Shown here: positions 1 to 11,040 of the stretch, one piece after another
How positions within the stretch are numbered: the stretch's first letter is position 1
Layout of the letters: each line of letters starts with the position of its first letter
Assembly (NCBI GenBank): GCA_029582165.1
Contig: CM055872.1
Location: 33,010,261-33,074,260, forward strand
Reading direction: 5' to 3'
Length of the DNA stretch: 64,000 bases
Source of the DNA: Portulaca oleracea
Lineage: Eukaryota; Streptophyta; Magnoliopsida; Caryophyllales; Portulacaceae
Translations under genes and position numbers: made by a program
The notes under the pieces: generated by a model
The model's database searches: none
The model's input: only the letters and a program-made list of their open reading frames with translations
What the model was told of the DNA's origin: nothing

Positions 1-978
1 TGCAATTGGACCTTGGTAGAACCCCCAACTTGTGAAATCAGGGTTCATGTCTCATTCAAGGTCTATTACAAGTTGCAGTAACATAAGGCAACGACATTTG
101 GTGATTGCCCTGTGTTCCTAAGGTCATTTACTATTACTATTCGAGGAGTGCAGGTGACTGATGTCCTTGGGCATTTTCTACAACATGTTGAATCATGAAG
201 GCAACAACATTATGCAGCAGGGACAGTGTTAGCATTTTCAGCAACATTGAGGTCATTTGGTTCTTTTCCTTCCAGCAATGGAATGTCCTTTAGATGCTAA
301 TATTACCAGCAACCTCAGCAGCCAAGAAGAAGATTATAATAAGCTTAGTGGAGCGTGACTAAGGAACCCGATAAGCAGCTGTTGGCATTCCCAGAATCAG
401 CCAGCAACCTTTATATTTTCTTTTGCTATTTCCTTTGCTTAATATGATGTAATTAGGTATTAAATAGCTTTCTTATGTGTCTTAAGTTAGCTTAGGCTCA
501 GATTAGAGGTTTCCTAATGCTGAGGAAAGCCTTAATATGTTGGTACAGCCAGCTACTTGCTGAAAGTAGCAATCTAAGTAGCTCTGATTGTATTTTGCAA
601 TTCAACTTTGAGTGAATGAAGAAGAAATCAGTTGAGCTTGCTCCTGTAGGTTTGTGAGTGCCTCTAAAACTCTCCATTTTTCTACTTGTCAGTAACTAAG
701 ATTTTGCAAGCTTAGAAGGTGTTAAGTAGAGCTCGGTTTATGCTATTGGTGGTGTGGTCTGTATCCAGTGGTGTGGCTGAGTTTGCCCTTGTGCTTCTTG
801 CTGTGGTGTGGTATGTATCAGTAAGAGACACAGGTTTTCTATCTTCCTTTATTTGTTTTTCGTTCCTTGATGCTATTCCATCCCTAGGAAGAGCTTAAGT
901 TGAACAAAAACTGGACAGCAAGGTCCTTGGTGTAGTCCAGGCCAGTGCACTCTGATTTCCTTTGGTCTGCACATACAT
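1..978 (+). mobile_element. LTR-like remnant of a chromovirus-type retrotransposon
   Basis: No open frame of substance. The segment ends at 978 with ...cacatacatca, the same CA-ended terminus as the LTRs of the chromovirus at 32510 and 38309 (...gcatacatca). It also shares their layout: a run with 'gtttgtgagtgcctctaaaactctc' -like wording near 650-675 (compare gtttgtgagtgtcctataa near 37975) and several 'gtggtgt..gtatc' repeats before the end. No primer binding site follows, so it would be a 3' or solo LTR. The left boundary lies outside the window. Family assignment is inference from resemblance. Confidence 0.4.
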
Positions 979-1149
979 CACAGAGAGTTAGAAGAGTCGT
1001 GTTGTATATAATCAATTAGCAGCTTGTAATTCAAGGTATTCTTAAATCAATTGAAAGACTCTGTTTCTCTCTACTCTTAGATTATCTCTCTAAATCTGTG
1101 TTTTCTTTCTCTTCGAGAGTTGCTCTCCAGGGGAACCTATCATAACGTC
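979..1149. other. unassigned AT-rich spacer
   Basis: No gene, RNA or repeat boundary recognised. It lies between two LTR-like segments. Confidence 0.4.
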
Positions 1150-1636
1150 AAAACATTATGGTTAGCCCATGGGACGGGCTCATTTATGTACGAAGGCTGA
1201 TTATTTTAGTTAATAAATAAAAAATTGACTCGCCTTTGATGATATTATATGACCCTTTACGATGTTCTCTTAATAAAAGTCTAAAAATCTAATTAAAAGT
1301 CCAAAAAAGTTAGTGGATAGCGTCTTAGACTGCATAATAGATACTAAGCTTGAGTAAATTATTTTATGGTTTTAATTGTTAAATCCATCACATTTATGGC
1401 CGGCCCATTGTTAGGCCCAACCATATTGGAATTATCGATTAAGCCAATAAAATAATTATCACTCGCTTATTGTTGGCTTTATTCAGTCCTTTATAAAATC
1501 CATTTTCCTTGAGTAAAAAAAAAAGAGCTTAATAAAGAATCGTCGGTCTTGTTAAACATTATTCAAGTCTGCATAATATCCAATATAACTCGAGTTATCT
1601 GAGTTGTTAGGTCCATATAGAGTTAGGACATGCACT
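1150..1636 (+). repeat. Left LTR-like copy of gag-only element
   Basis: Resembles 4258-4700 and 4885-5381 block by block: 'ttatggttagcccatggg', 'gactgcataatag', 'ggccggcccattgttagg', 'tcgtcggtcttgtta'. It ends with 'ggtccatatagagttagg' at about 1611-1630, as the right copy does at 5359-5378. It lacks the 'cctgtggatggggccc' section present twice on the right, so it is shorter. Confidence 0.5.
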
Positions 1637-2467
1637 CCTAAAAAGTGGGTGAGTCTCTTGTGTTAGCATGTAAGTGTTGAGTCTGTTAGGGTCTCATGTA
1701 AGTCCCTTAGGGCATGCATGCATTGGGTAGTACGTGTCAGAGTATGTCATCGAGTTTCTAACAAAAAATTTCCATGCAGACACCATTGGAGATCGACTTC
1801 GAGCCCGCATTAGATATCCACGCACCGGTCATCTGATTCCAAATCCGCATTACGATCCATCTGCTACTCGTGACTGCATCATGTATGGGGAACAATTCCA
1901 AGAGGTTTCGGTTCAGAGTACCGAGGCTAAAATCACGAAGCATCTAGCGGAGCTTTACACTAAGATGCAAGGCCTGGTCTTCGCTAACACTTAAGAACTA
2001 GAACAGAAGATTGAGAAAAGGCTGAACAAACAACAACAGATGATGGATGGCGTGATACAAGCCATAACCAAAATCAATAGCAAATTGGGTTTGAATACTA
2101 AGGAAGATGATGAAGAGATTCATGGGTATGAGTCTGAACCGGAGCTCATCAAAACATCAGCAGATTCTTGAGGAGTGGAGTCATCTAAGGTGAAGGCTAA
2201 TGAAGTACCCAAACCCATAAGGGACCCTGCAGTCAAGGTTCTTGAACAAAAGCTGGAGAACCTCACTAAGGTAATGAGCACTGTGTCAGCCTTTGCTGAT
2301 AAGTACATGGAGGTACCCTTACCCGTTCAGCCTATTCTGAAAAAAGTAGAAGCGTCGAACATCAAGTTCAGGCCATCCGAGAACTCCACTCATCATATTA
2401 AGGAATTCATGAGATTTGCACCGCTGAACCGGATCGATGTTAGCTTATACTCCACACTCTTCCCATC

Positions 2468-2477
2468 CACCCTAGAT
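2468..2477. repeat. Target site duplication, left (caccctagat)
   Basis: Ten bases identical to 2829-2838, directly bordering the inverted-repeat element 2478-2828. Length fits Mutator-like insertion (8-10 bp). Confidence 0.85.
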
Positions 2478-2828
2478 CAAAAAATTACTCGGAGGTACCC
2501 CAATATTTGGGGAAACTATTTTTCGGTACCCCAACTTTTAAAAACTAATTTTGAGGTACCCTTACTTTTTAGGTTAGTAATTATTTGGTGCTTTTCCGAC
2601 CATTAATTTTATTAAGTGACCGAAATACCCTTATTCTTCTTCTTCTTCTTGGGTATTTCTTCAAAAAGGGAAGAACAAGGGCATTTTGGTCACTTAATAA
2701 AATAATGGCCGGAAAAGCACCAAATAATTACAAACCCAAAAAGTAAGGCTACCTCAAAATTAGTTTTGAAAAGTTGGATACCAGAAAAACATTTCACCAA
2801 AAGTTAGGGTACCTCATAGTAATTTTTT
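2478..2828. mobile_element. Foldback MITE, Mutator-like, inserted in gag
   Basis: About 351 bp, non-coding, almost wholly self-complementary. The left end (c)aaaaaattactcggaggta mirrors the right end tacctcatagtaatttttt. Inner arms are complementary as well: 'ttatttggtgcttttccg' near 2581 pairs with 'cggaaaagcaccaaataa' near 2710. A (CTT)n stretch sits at the centre. Flanked by the 10-bp duplication caccctagat. Removing the element and one duplication rejoins the gag reading (..STLD + GEA..), which shows it arrived after the gag element. Superfamily is inferred from duplication length and foldback form. Confidence 0.8.
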
Positions 2829-2838
2829 CACCCTAGAT
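2829..2838. repeat. Target site duplication, right (caccctagat)
   Basis: Identical to 2468-2477 on the other side of the MITE. Confidence 0.85.
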
Positions 2839-3967
2839 GGTGAAGCCATCTAGGGTCAAACCAAAGTGTGGTATCATGCTTTGTCACCCCAAGTTAAATC
2901 CGATTGGAATGAGTTATTCAAAGCTTTCATTAATCATTACAGTCGAATTCAAAAGAAGCAAGCCATGGTGGACGATTTAATTTGACCACCATGAAGCAAA
3001 AGGATGATGAAACCTTTTTGGAGTATTTCGAAAGGTGGCACATCAAATTGTCTCATATTAATGAGACTATCCGTCTCCGTCTGCAGTTGTCCACTTTCAA
3101 GCAAGGGCTTAAAAGCAGCTTATCTAAGCATTTGGGATATCATGTTATCAAGGATTTCGAGTACTTGAAGGACATCTGTGTTCAACTAGAAGCAATGCAC
3201 AATGACAAGACCACTTCGCCTAGTTGGAAAGGATCTAGCTTCAACAGGAGGGCCACTAGTGCAGCTAGCCACCCTCCTCAAATTGTTGAGACTAACTCTA
3301 TCCAGCAAAAGGGGACCTTTGTGCCAAAGTATGAAACCTACACCCCATTGAATGTTTCTTACACTCAAGCCCTTGATCAACTAGTTAAGAAGGGTATCTT
3401 GGTATTGCCATTCCCAAAAGAGGAGCCAGAAGTTAAGGGTAAGAATTGGGATGCTAATCAATTCTACGCTACCATCGCTGTCGAGGCCATGATGGTGAAA
3501 AATGTTGGAATCTTAGAAATAGGATTGAGGATATGATAAGGGCAGGGACACTCCCTATGCCCAAAGATGCCAAGAAGCCCAACAACAAGGATAATCCCAT
3601 GCCTGAGCACACAAATGCCATCTTCAGTGAGGTCTCTCACTTCGACCCCTCCTTCTTGATTGTCGAAGTTGGTCAACCAATTCCAAGTGTATTTGGGATT
3701 CGGCAAGAATTGTTTATCTGTGGCATTTGGGATAGTAGCGATGATGATGAGTACGAACCTTCTGAAGAAGATCGGATTGAGGAAGATGATCAAGCATCGG
3801 ATGGTGTATCATTTCTTACTCGGTCTAGTCGTCACAACAATAGGAACACCACCACTCCAGTGGTTGTCCCTAGTCCCACTCCAATGAATGGTAACGACAA
3901 CCAAACTCCTCCAGAAGATCCTCTTCTCACCTTGCTCAAGAAGACCAAAGCCGAGGTCACCATCTGA

Positions 3968-4257
3968 CAATTAATATGCACATCGCAAGCTGATAGACAA
4001 AAGATGCTAGATGCTCTCAATGCGTTAACTATAACGTGGTTTTGTAACCCGGTTTTGGTATCGTTAAGCCTTATCCAGCCAATAAACCCTTTTGCCCATA
4101 GAGCCTTGGTTTAGGATACCCCTTTGTTCATATGTATGCTATGTGCTATGTGTTTAAATTCGTTGTAAAGAGTCGACCCAAGTTTAGGAATGTTGTTCTA
4201 GTCCATATAGTAGTCATTGGGCTGAGGAGAGTCATGTTTACCAACTAAGTTAATTAA
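3968..4257. other. Untranslated tail of the gag-only element
   Basis: No coding potential or recognised motif between the gag end and the right LTR-like block. The phrase 'gtccatatagtagtcat' near 4201 echoes the LTR end. Confidence 0.35.
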
Positions 4258-5381
4258 CCTCAAAAATTATGGTTGACCCAGTGGTTGGGCCAATTTACTT
4301 ATAAAGGTTAATTTTCTTGGTTCATAAAGTAAACTCAACTCGCCTCTGGTGATTCTATATGGCCCTTTACAACATTTTCTTAACAAAGGTCCAATAAACC
4401 TGATTAAAGTTAAAACAAACTTAGTGGGTAAAGTCTTAGACTGCATAATAGTCACCGGGCTAGAGTAAATTAATTTATCGAGTTAATTATCAAATCTGTC
4501 ACACTTATGGCCGGCCCGTTGTTAGGCCCAACCATATCAGATTTGACAATTAAATCCATAAATCAATTATAACTTGCCTGTTGTTGGCTTTATTCAGTCC
4601 TTTATGATACCTGCTTTCCAATAATTAATTAAATAAAAAAACGGAATAGAAAGAAGGGTCGTCGGTCCTGTTAATCATTATTTTAGTCCACATGGCAGTC
4701 AACATGGCTCGAATTAAGTCTGAGTCGGTAGCCCAAATTACGGATTCTCCTTAAAACGGTCGGCCTGTGGATGGGGCCCACCTGAATTGAGAAACACTGA
4801 TTTGTGCTCCTTGACTTAGGCTTGATTCGCCATGCTTGACTTTATTCGGCCTCTTGTAATGATTAGTTGGCCTTAGGTCTAATAAACCTGATTAAAAGTC
4901 CAAACCAAGTTGGTGGATAAAATTTTAGACTGCGTAATAGCCACCGAGCTGGAGTAAATTAATTTATCGAATTGATTGTCAAATCCATCATACTTATGGC
5001 CGGTCCGTGGTTAGGCCCAACCATATTGGGTTTGGTAATTGAGTCCATAAACTAATTACAACTCGCCTGTTGTTGGTTTTATCCAGCCCTTTACGATATC
5101 CACTTTCTTAAACAAATAGAATAAAAAATGTATAGAAAGAGTAGACTGTCAGTCCTGTTGATCATTATTCTAGCCCGCGTAATAGTCAGTATGGCTTGAG
5201 TTGGACTGATAAATTTTCCGAGTTACAGACTCTCCTTAAAACGGTCAGCCTGTGGATGGGGCCCATCCGATTTGAGAAACATTGACTCGTGATTCCTTAT
5301 TCAGTCCTGATTCGCCATGCTTGTCTTTCTTCGGCCCTTTATAATGATCAGCTGTCTTTAGGGTCCATATAGAGTTAGGTC
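4258..5381 (+). repeat. Right LTR-like copy with ~490-bp internal tandem duplication
   Basis: Blocks recur with a shift of about 490 bp. 'aacctgattaaa' occurs at ~4397 and ~4887. 'cctgtggatggggccca' occurs at ~4766 and ~5250. 'gattcgccatgcttg' occurs at ~4829 and ~5309. The two units differ at many positions, so the duplication is old. The segment ends with 'ggtccatatagagttagg' just before the TG-rich repeat. Confidence 0.6.
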
Positions 5382-6252
5382 TGTAAGGTAGATAAAGTGT
5401 GTTGTAGTCCATGTGTTCGTACTTGTGCATGTGTCTGTGCGTGTGTTTGTGCATGTGTATGTGTATGTGCATGTGTTTGTGCATGTGTATGTGTCTGTGC
5501 ATGTGTTTGTGCCTGTGCGTGTGCATGTGTATGTGTATGTGTCTATGCATGTGTTTGTGCCTGTGTGTGCATGTGTATGTGTCTCAGCATGTGTGTGTGC
5601 ATGTGTTTGTGCATGTGCATGTGTTTGTGCATGTGTATGTGTATGTGTATGTGCATGTGTGGTGGAATTTTCGTGGCTAGGTTTTGTGTTTGGGTTTAAG
5701 GGAGTGATCTCCTTATGCTCACTAAACTCAGGGTGTTCAGTGGTCATAGAAGTGATGGGATTTGGATCACTCTCTTTGGGTGGGGATGGGTTGGCTATTT
5801 TTAGTGGAGCTAGGGTGATTTTCTTGTTGTTGAGCCTGAAAGTGTAGGTATTGGCTCTTCCATCATGTATCACGCTCCTGTCAAATAACCATGGTCTTCC
5901 CAACAAAATATGACAAGCATCCATAGGCAAAACGTCACACCATAAAGATTCTTGAAAAGATTTGCCAATGGAGAAGCTTACCAAACATCGTTGTGTTACT
6001 TGTAATCCTTCACCCTGATTGAGCCACTTGATGGTATAGGGATTTGGATGGGGACTTGTTTCCAACTGAAGTTTGTCCACCATAGTAGTTGACGCCACAT
6101 TGGTGCTGCTTCCACCATCAATTATCAAAGAACAGACCTTTCCTTGATTGTGCAGCAACGAGGCGAAAGATAGCTTCATGTTGTTGCTGATCTTCTGGAA
6201 CAATCGAATTGCTGAGGATCCTCCTCATGAAGAACAATTCGTGAGCCATGGT
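5358..6252 (-). pseudogene. Array unit 1: protease-only protein, truncated and frameshifted
   Basis: The ATG lies at 6250-6252 (MAHELFFMRRILSNSIVPED..). A small indel near 6150-6165 shifts the frame before the protease, so the retropepsin part is read in another frame (5358-6203) with the motif IIDGGSSTNVAS and the flap-side text LLGRPWLFDRSV. After PSHENST the frame leaves family sequence at 5660 and runs into the TG repeat, giving a meaningless His/Thr tail. It lacks the C-terminal third found in units 2-6. Confidence 0.8.
5396..5659. repeat. TG-rich minisatellite (tgtgNNtg) of alternating purine/pyrimidine
   Basis: About 264 bp composed of 6-base steps such as tgtgca, tgtgta, tgtgtt and tgtgcc. 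The strand alternates purine and pyrimidine almost throughout, a composition prone to left-handed Z-DNA. Open frames here on both strands (CVCACVCA, THAHTHTH) are low-complexity artefacts. It truncates the first array unit: the unit's sequence resumes exactly at 'ggtggaattttcgtgg' (~5660). Confidence 0.9.
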
Positions 6253-6416
6253 AAAGGTTTGGAATGTCCAGATTGACGTTGGGTAGGGATGGGAATGTGT
6301 TTGAAATTTTTTGTGGAGTTTAAGGGAAACGTGTATGTGGGAGATGATGGGGGATGGATTTGTGATGGAAAGATTGCAAAAAGATGGTTCAAGAACTAAG
6401 AGAATCAAACTCCTAA

Positions 6417-6428
6417 GCTCTGATACCA
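6417..6428 (-). promoter_or_regulatory. Primer binding site for initiator tRNA-Met, unit 1
   Basis: On the minus strand this reads TGGTATCAGAGC, the standard complement of the plant initiator tRNA-Met 3' end, four bases inside the LTR edge (6433). Identical sites occur at 8819-8830, 11204-11215, 13602-13613, 15993-16004 and 18391-18402, which fixes orientation and LTR ends for all six units. Confidence 0.9.
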
Positions 6429-6432
6429 ATTT

Positions 6433-7435
6433 TGATGTATAATGGGATCAAAGAGATCTCATTACACATAGAATTCAGGATCTTTAAAAACCAAGATAAG
6501 AAACTTCTTCTCTAGTTCTCAAAGTTCAAGTAAATTCAATGAAAAGATGATGATAAACGAAAAAGATGATTGAAATCGTTTACCAAGATTGAAGAACGAA
6601 TGATGATTTGATGAATGTTTGAATGAATGGCGATTGAAATGAAGAACGATTGACGATGGTTTATAGATGATTTGATGAACGAATGTACCTTGATCAATGG
6701 GATGTCGTTTGATGCTTGAAAGATCAAACAAAGATGGTTGAATGATGATTGACGTTGGAATTGGATGAATGAACGAATGCAATGATTTGAATGATATGAA
6801 TGGCACTTGAAGAATCTTGAAGGATATAGGCACACCACCTTCAAGAAAGCTTCAATCTCTTCCTTTCACCACCAAGGACGCCAACCTAGGCTAGAAGAAG
6901 ATGATATCTTCGATCTCCCTCAAGAGAAACGAAAGGGGCTAGCAAAAGCTAGAGAGAAACAACACATCATGTGTTTGATTTGTATTTTGTATTATGATTG
7001 AATGAGATCACAAGGCACCCTAAGGGGTCTATTTATACTAGTTGGAGGCCCCCTTAGGCGTGTGATACATCAAGAAATGAAGGGAAACTAGCTTACATCA
7101 TTACAAACAAATGTGACATCATAAAGAAACAAATGTACATAAGCTAGTTTAAAACTAAGATAACTTGCTCATTCCTTGTCCAAATTCCAAGATTCAAAAG
7201 CCATTGTGAAGCTCCTTTGATGTAGATTATTTGACCTTTGGATGACTTCCATAATATCTTCAAGGATCTTGTGATATGGAGCAAATTACCAAACTGCCCT
7301 TGTTGAAACCATTCAAACGAGAGAGAGACTTGAGTGGATGATGCTCTTTTGCCATGTAACCGAGTATTAGACCCCTATGACGCATATTGGATGTCCTCCT
7401 TAATGTCCTTAATGTATATGGCCATCAAATATACA
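6433..7435 (-). repeat. Array LTR A
   Basis: About 1003 bp. On the minus strand it begins TGTATATTTGATGG and ends ..TATACATCA. A TATA box (tataaataga) lies at 7028-7037 on the minus strand. It is the 3' LTR of internal 2 and the 5' LTR of internal 1. Small open frames on both strands recur in every LTR and are not genes. Confidence 0.9.
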
Positions 7436-7480
7436 TTATACTCCCCCGGTTGAAAAAGTTTGTCCTCAAACTTTGAGCAT
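7436..7480 (-). promoter_or_regulatory. Polypurine tract and element 3' edge, unit 2
   Basis: On the minus strand the tract ccgggggag (about 7441-7449) precedes the LTR start TGTATATT by a few bases. In other units the pol-like frame (LFQPGEYNVY) reads straight across this tract, as in chromoviruses of the CRM/Galadriel type whose polyprotein ends overlap the PPT. Confidence 0.7.
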
Positions 7481-8652
7481 CAACTCTCTCTTTTGTTCGC
7501 CTTCTTCACAAGAGATTTACAAGCTTTCTTCTTAAAGGCTTTGAAGTCATCATAGACTCCTTTACAAAACTTCTTCAACTTCTTCCAAAATAACCCATAG
7601 ACATTATTGGACTTTGATACTCCATATTGCACCATGGATATAGAATTCCCATGTAACTTCAAAATTTCAAAGTCTACAATTTTGCCTTCATTATTTAATG
7701 TGAAGCGATCCATTCTTGAATGATCACAAATGACTATGGCCCCTTGACTCCTTTGAATCCTTGGCACTTCAACCATAAGATTCAAGTTGATATCTCTTGG
7801 GTGCACATGGAAGATACGCTTCATAGGAGAATTCAAAATTGGGTGCTTGCTTGGATCTGATTTGCTTCCCTCCGAGTTGGCAAGAATAAGACCCTTTGCT
7901 TGAAGATCATCAGCTTCCTTTTGAACCTTTGGAGGTTCACTAGGGCTTTTGTGGGTTGCTTTCTCATGAAGCACGATAGGTTTAGGGACCAAATCTTCTT
8001 GAACATCACGTTGGAATGGGTGGGTGTTGAGTGGGTGACCCTTTTTGAGACTAGGGTACTCGTTGGTGGAATTTTTGTGGCTAGGTTTTGTGTTTGGGTT
8101 TAAGGGAGTGATATCCTTATGCTCACTAAACTCAGGGTTTTCAGTGGTCATAGAAGTGATGGGATTTGGATCACTCTCTTTGGGTGGGGATGGGTTGGCT
8201 ATTTTTAGTGGAGCTAGGGTGATTTTCTTGTTGTTGAGCCTGAAAGTGTAGGTATTGGCTCTTCCATCATGTATCACGCTCCTGTCAAATAACCATGGTC
8301 TACCCAACAAAATATGACAAGCATCCATAGGCAAAACGTCACACCATAAAGATTCTTGAAAAGATTTGCCAATGGAGAAGCTTACCAAACATCGTTGTGT
8401 TACTTGTAATCCTTCACCCTGATTGAGCCACTTGATGGTATAGGGATTTGGATGGGGACTTGTTTCCAACTGAAGTTTGTCCACCATAGTAGTTGACGCC
8501 ACATTGGTGCTGCTTCCACCATCAATTATCAAAGAACAGACCTTTCCCTTGATTGTGCAACGAGACTGAAAGATAGCTTCTTGTTGTTGCTGATCTTCTG
8601 GAACAATCGAATTGCTGAGGATCCTCCTCATGAAGAACAATTCGTGAGCCAT
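7480..8652 (-). CDS. Array unit 2: retropepsin-domain protein, intact (390 aa)
   Basis: This is the only coding content of the element and one of two unbroken copies. Residues 1-30 start MAHELFFMRRILSNS. About residues 33-150 form a Ty3/gypsy aspartic protease: CSLIIDGGSSTNVAS (active-site Asp-Gly-Gly), then VSFSIG, CDVLPMDACHILLGRPW and HDGRANTYTF. This matches the protease of CRM/Galadriel chromoviruses. A Pro/Ser/Lys-rich linker follows (~160-270), then a basic C-terminal part (FWKKLKKFCKGVYDDFKAFKKK) of unknown role. It has no RT, RNase H, integrase or CCHC knuckle. Here it stops at KKANKRES, before the PPT. Such a protein could process nothing of its own; whether it is made is unknown. 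Confidence 0.75.
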   Translation of the reverse strand: MAHELFFMRRILSNSIVPEDQQQQEAIFQSRCTIKGKVCSLIIDGGSSTNVASTTMVDKLQLETSPHPNPYTIKWLNQGEGLQVTQRCLVSFSIGKSFQESLWCDVLPMDACHILLGRPWLFDRSVIHDGRANTYTFRLNNKKITLAPLKIANPSPPKESDPNPITSMTTENPEFSEHKDITPLNPNTKPSHKNSTNEYPSLKKGHPLNTHPFQRDVQEDLVPKPIVLHEKATHKSPSEPPKVQKEADDLQAKGLILANSEGSKSDPSKHPILNSPMKRIFHVHPRDINLNLMVEVPRIQRSQGAIVICDHSRMDRFTLNNEGKIVDFEILKLHGNSISMVQYGVSKSNNVYGLFWKKLKKFCKGVYDDFKAFKKKACKSLVKKANKRES

Positions 8653-8834
8653 GGTAAGGGTTTGGAACGTCCAGATTGACGTTGGGTAGGGAAGGGAATG
8701 TGTTTGGGCTGTTTGTGGAGTTTAAGGGAAACGTGTATGTGGGAGATGATGGGGGATGGATTTGTGATGGAAAGATTGCAAAAAGATGGTTCAAGAACTA
8801 AGAGAATCAAACTCCTAAGCTCTGATACCAATTT

Positions 8835-9835
8835 TGATGTATAATGGGATCAAAGAGATCTCATTACACATAGAATTCAGGATCTTTAAAAACCAAGATA
8901 AGAAACTTCTTCTCTAGTTCTCAAAGTTCAAGTAAATTCAATGAAAAGATGATGATAAACGAAAAAGATGATTGAAATCGTTTACCAAGATTGAAGAACG
9001 AATGATGATTTGATGAATGTTTGAATGAATGGCGATTGAAATGAAGAACGATTGACGATGGTTTATATATGATTTGATGAACGAATGTACCTTGATCAAT
9101 GGGATGTCGTTTGATGCTTGAAAGATCAAACAAAGATGGTTGAATGATGATTGACGTTGGAATTGGATGAATGAACGAATGCAATGATTTGAATGATATG
9201 AATGGCACTTGAAGAATCTTGAAGGATATAGGCACACCACCTTCAAGAAAGCTTCAATCTCTTCCTTTCACCACCAAGGACGCCAACCTAGGCTAGAAGA
9301 AGATGATATCTTCGATCTCCCTCAAGAGAAACGAAAGGGGCTAGCAAAGGCTAGAGAGAAACAACACATCATGTGTTTGATTTGTATTTTGTATTATGAT
9401 TGAATGAGATCACAAGGCACCTAAGGGTTCTTTTTATACTAGTTTGAGGCCCCCTTAGGCGTGTGATACATCAAGAAATGAAGGGAAACTAGCTTACATC
9501 ATTACAAACAAATGTGACATCATAAAGAAACAAATGTACATAAGCTAGTTTAAAACTAAGATAACTTGCTCATTCCTTGTCCAAATTCCAAGATTCAAAA
9601 GCCATTGTGAAGCTCCTTTGATGTAGATTATTTGACCTTTGGATGACTTCCATAATATCTTCAAGGATCTTGTGATATGGAGCAAATTACCAACCGCCCT
9701 TGTTGAAACCATTCAAACGAGAGAGAGACTTGAGTGGATGATGCTCTTTTGCCATGTAACCGAGTATTAGACCCCTATGACGCATATTGGATGTCCTCCT
9801 TAATGTCCTTAATGTATATGGCCATCAAATATACA
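8835..9835 (-). repeat. Array LTR B
   Basis: About 1001 bp with the same ends as LTR A. The minus-strand TATA box is altered to tataaaaaga (9429-9438), unlike tataaataga in the others. PBS at 8819-8830. Confidence 0.9.
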
Positions 9836-11040
9836 TTATACTCCCCCGGTTGAAAAAGTTTGTCCTCAAACTTGAGCATCAACTCTCTTTTGTTCGCCTT
9901 CTTCACAAGAGATTTACAAGCTTTCTTCTTAAAGGCTTTGAAGTCATCATAGACTCCTTTACAAAACTTCTTCAACTTCTTCCAAAATAACCCCTAGACA
10001 TTATTGGACTTTGATACTCCATATTGCACCATGGATATAGAATTCCGTAACTTCAAAATTTCAAAGTCTACAATTTTGCCTTCATTATTTAATGTGAAGC
10101 GATCCATTCTTGAATGATCACAAATGACTATGGCCCCTTGACTCCTTTGAATCCTTGGCACTTCAACCATAAGATTCAAGTTGATATCTCTTGGGTGCAC
10201 ATGGAAGATACGCTTCATAGGAGAATTCAAAATTGGGTGCTTGCTTGGATCTGATTTGCTTCCCTCCGAGTTGGCAAGAATAAGACCCTTTGCTTGAAGA
10301 TCATCAGCTTCCTTTTGAACCTTTGGAGGTTCACTAGGGCTTTTGTGGGTTGCTTTCTCATGAAGCACGATAGGTTTAGGGACCAAATCTTCTTGAACAT
10401 CACGTTGGAATGGGTGGGTGTTGAGTGGGTGACCCTTTTTGAGACTAGGGTACTCGTTGGTGGAATTTTTGTGGCTAGGTTTTGTGTTTGGGTTTAAGGG
10501 AGTGATATCCTTATGCTCACTAAACTCAGGGTTTTCAGTGGTCATAGAAGTGATGGGATTTGGATCACTCTCTTTGGGTGGGGATGGGTTGGCTATTTTT
10601 ATTGGAGCTAGGGTGATTTTCTTGTTGTTGAGCCTGAAAGTGTAGGTATTGGCTCTTCCATCATGTATCACGCTCCTGTCAAATAACCATGGTCTACCCA
10701 ACAAAATATGACAAGCATCCATAGGCAAAACGTCACACCATAAAGATTCTTGAAAAGATTTGCCAATGGAGAAGCTTACCAAACATCGTTGTGTTACTTG
10801 TAATCCTTCACCCTGATTGAGCCACTTGATGGTATAGGGATTTGGATGGGGACTTGTTTCCAATCAAGTTTGTCCACCATAGTAGTTGACGCCACATTGG
10901 TCGCTTCCACCATCAATTATCAAAGAACGGACCTTTCCTTGATTGTGCAACGAGGTGAAAGATAGCTTCTTGTTGTTGATCTTACGGAACAATCGAATTC
11001 TTGAGGATCCTCCTCATGAAGAACAATTCGTGAGCCATGG
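9836..11040 (-). pseudogene. Array unit 3: retropepsin-domain protein, broken
   Basis: Main frame 9994-10863 holds the protease after its active site (from ETSPHPNPYTIKW) and most of the linker. Small deletions near 10865-10910 and 10975-11000 break the N-terminus and active-site region (gcagcatt lost at the GGSS codons). A stop at 9994 replaces the Tyr-Gly seen in unit 2, and the last part is read separately (9775-9975, ending KEDIQYAS). Otherwise nearly identical to unit 2. Confidence 0.8.

Larger units (their letters stand above)
1734..3967 (+). pseudogene. Ty3/gypsy-type gag, broken
   Basis: Gag would coat the element's RNA in the cytoplasm. The frame can be followed in pieces: 1734-1994, then past a stop to 2175-2477, then across a MITE insertion (2478-2828), then 2839-2985, 2982-3536 and 3533-3967. 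After the MITE the text KVWYHALSPQVKSDWNELF, and later ETFLEYFERW and LKSSLSKHLGYHV, match the retrotransposon gag core (helical capsid region). At 3490-3545 a frameshift separates EKCWNLRNRIEDMIRAG-like text, typical of the segment after the zinc knuckle, from the upstream frame. The first piece begins at a GTG, with no convincing ATG. Several stops and shifts mean no full-length protein. Lineage is not certain. Confidence 0.75.
1150..5381 (+). mobile_element. Decayed gag-only LTR retrotransposon
   Basis: A degenerate gag (1734-3967) lies between related non-coding segments at 1150-1636 and 4258-5381. Both flanks share the 'ttatggccggccc..ttgttaggcccaaccatat' block, the 'cttagactgcataatag' block and the closing 'ggtccatatagagttagg'. 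No protease, RT, RNase H or integrase homology is visible between them. This is the plan of gag-only non-autonomous elements (TR-GAG type). Exact LTR ends and a target duplication could not be fixed, because the left copy is shortened and the right one contains an internal duplication. Confidence 0.5.

Noticed and set aside
5397..5850. Plus- and minus-strand open frames rich in Cys/Val or His/Thr
   Set aside because: They are translations of the TG-rich repeat in successive frames; only the protease part upstream of 5660 (minus) is real.
6519..7001. Small frames (about 102-104 aa minus, 64 aa plus) recurring in every array LTR
   Set aside because: They recur because the LTR is repeated; no domain, and position within the LTR U3/R region argues against proteins.
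7900..8251. Plus-strand 67-68 aa frames repeated in each array unit
   Set aside because: Antisense shadows of the protease-protein linker region.
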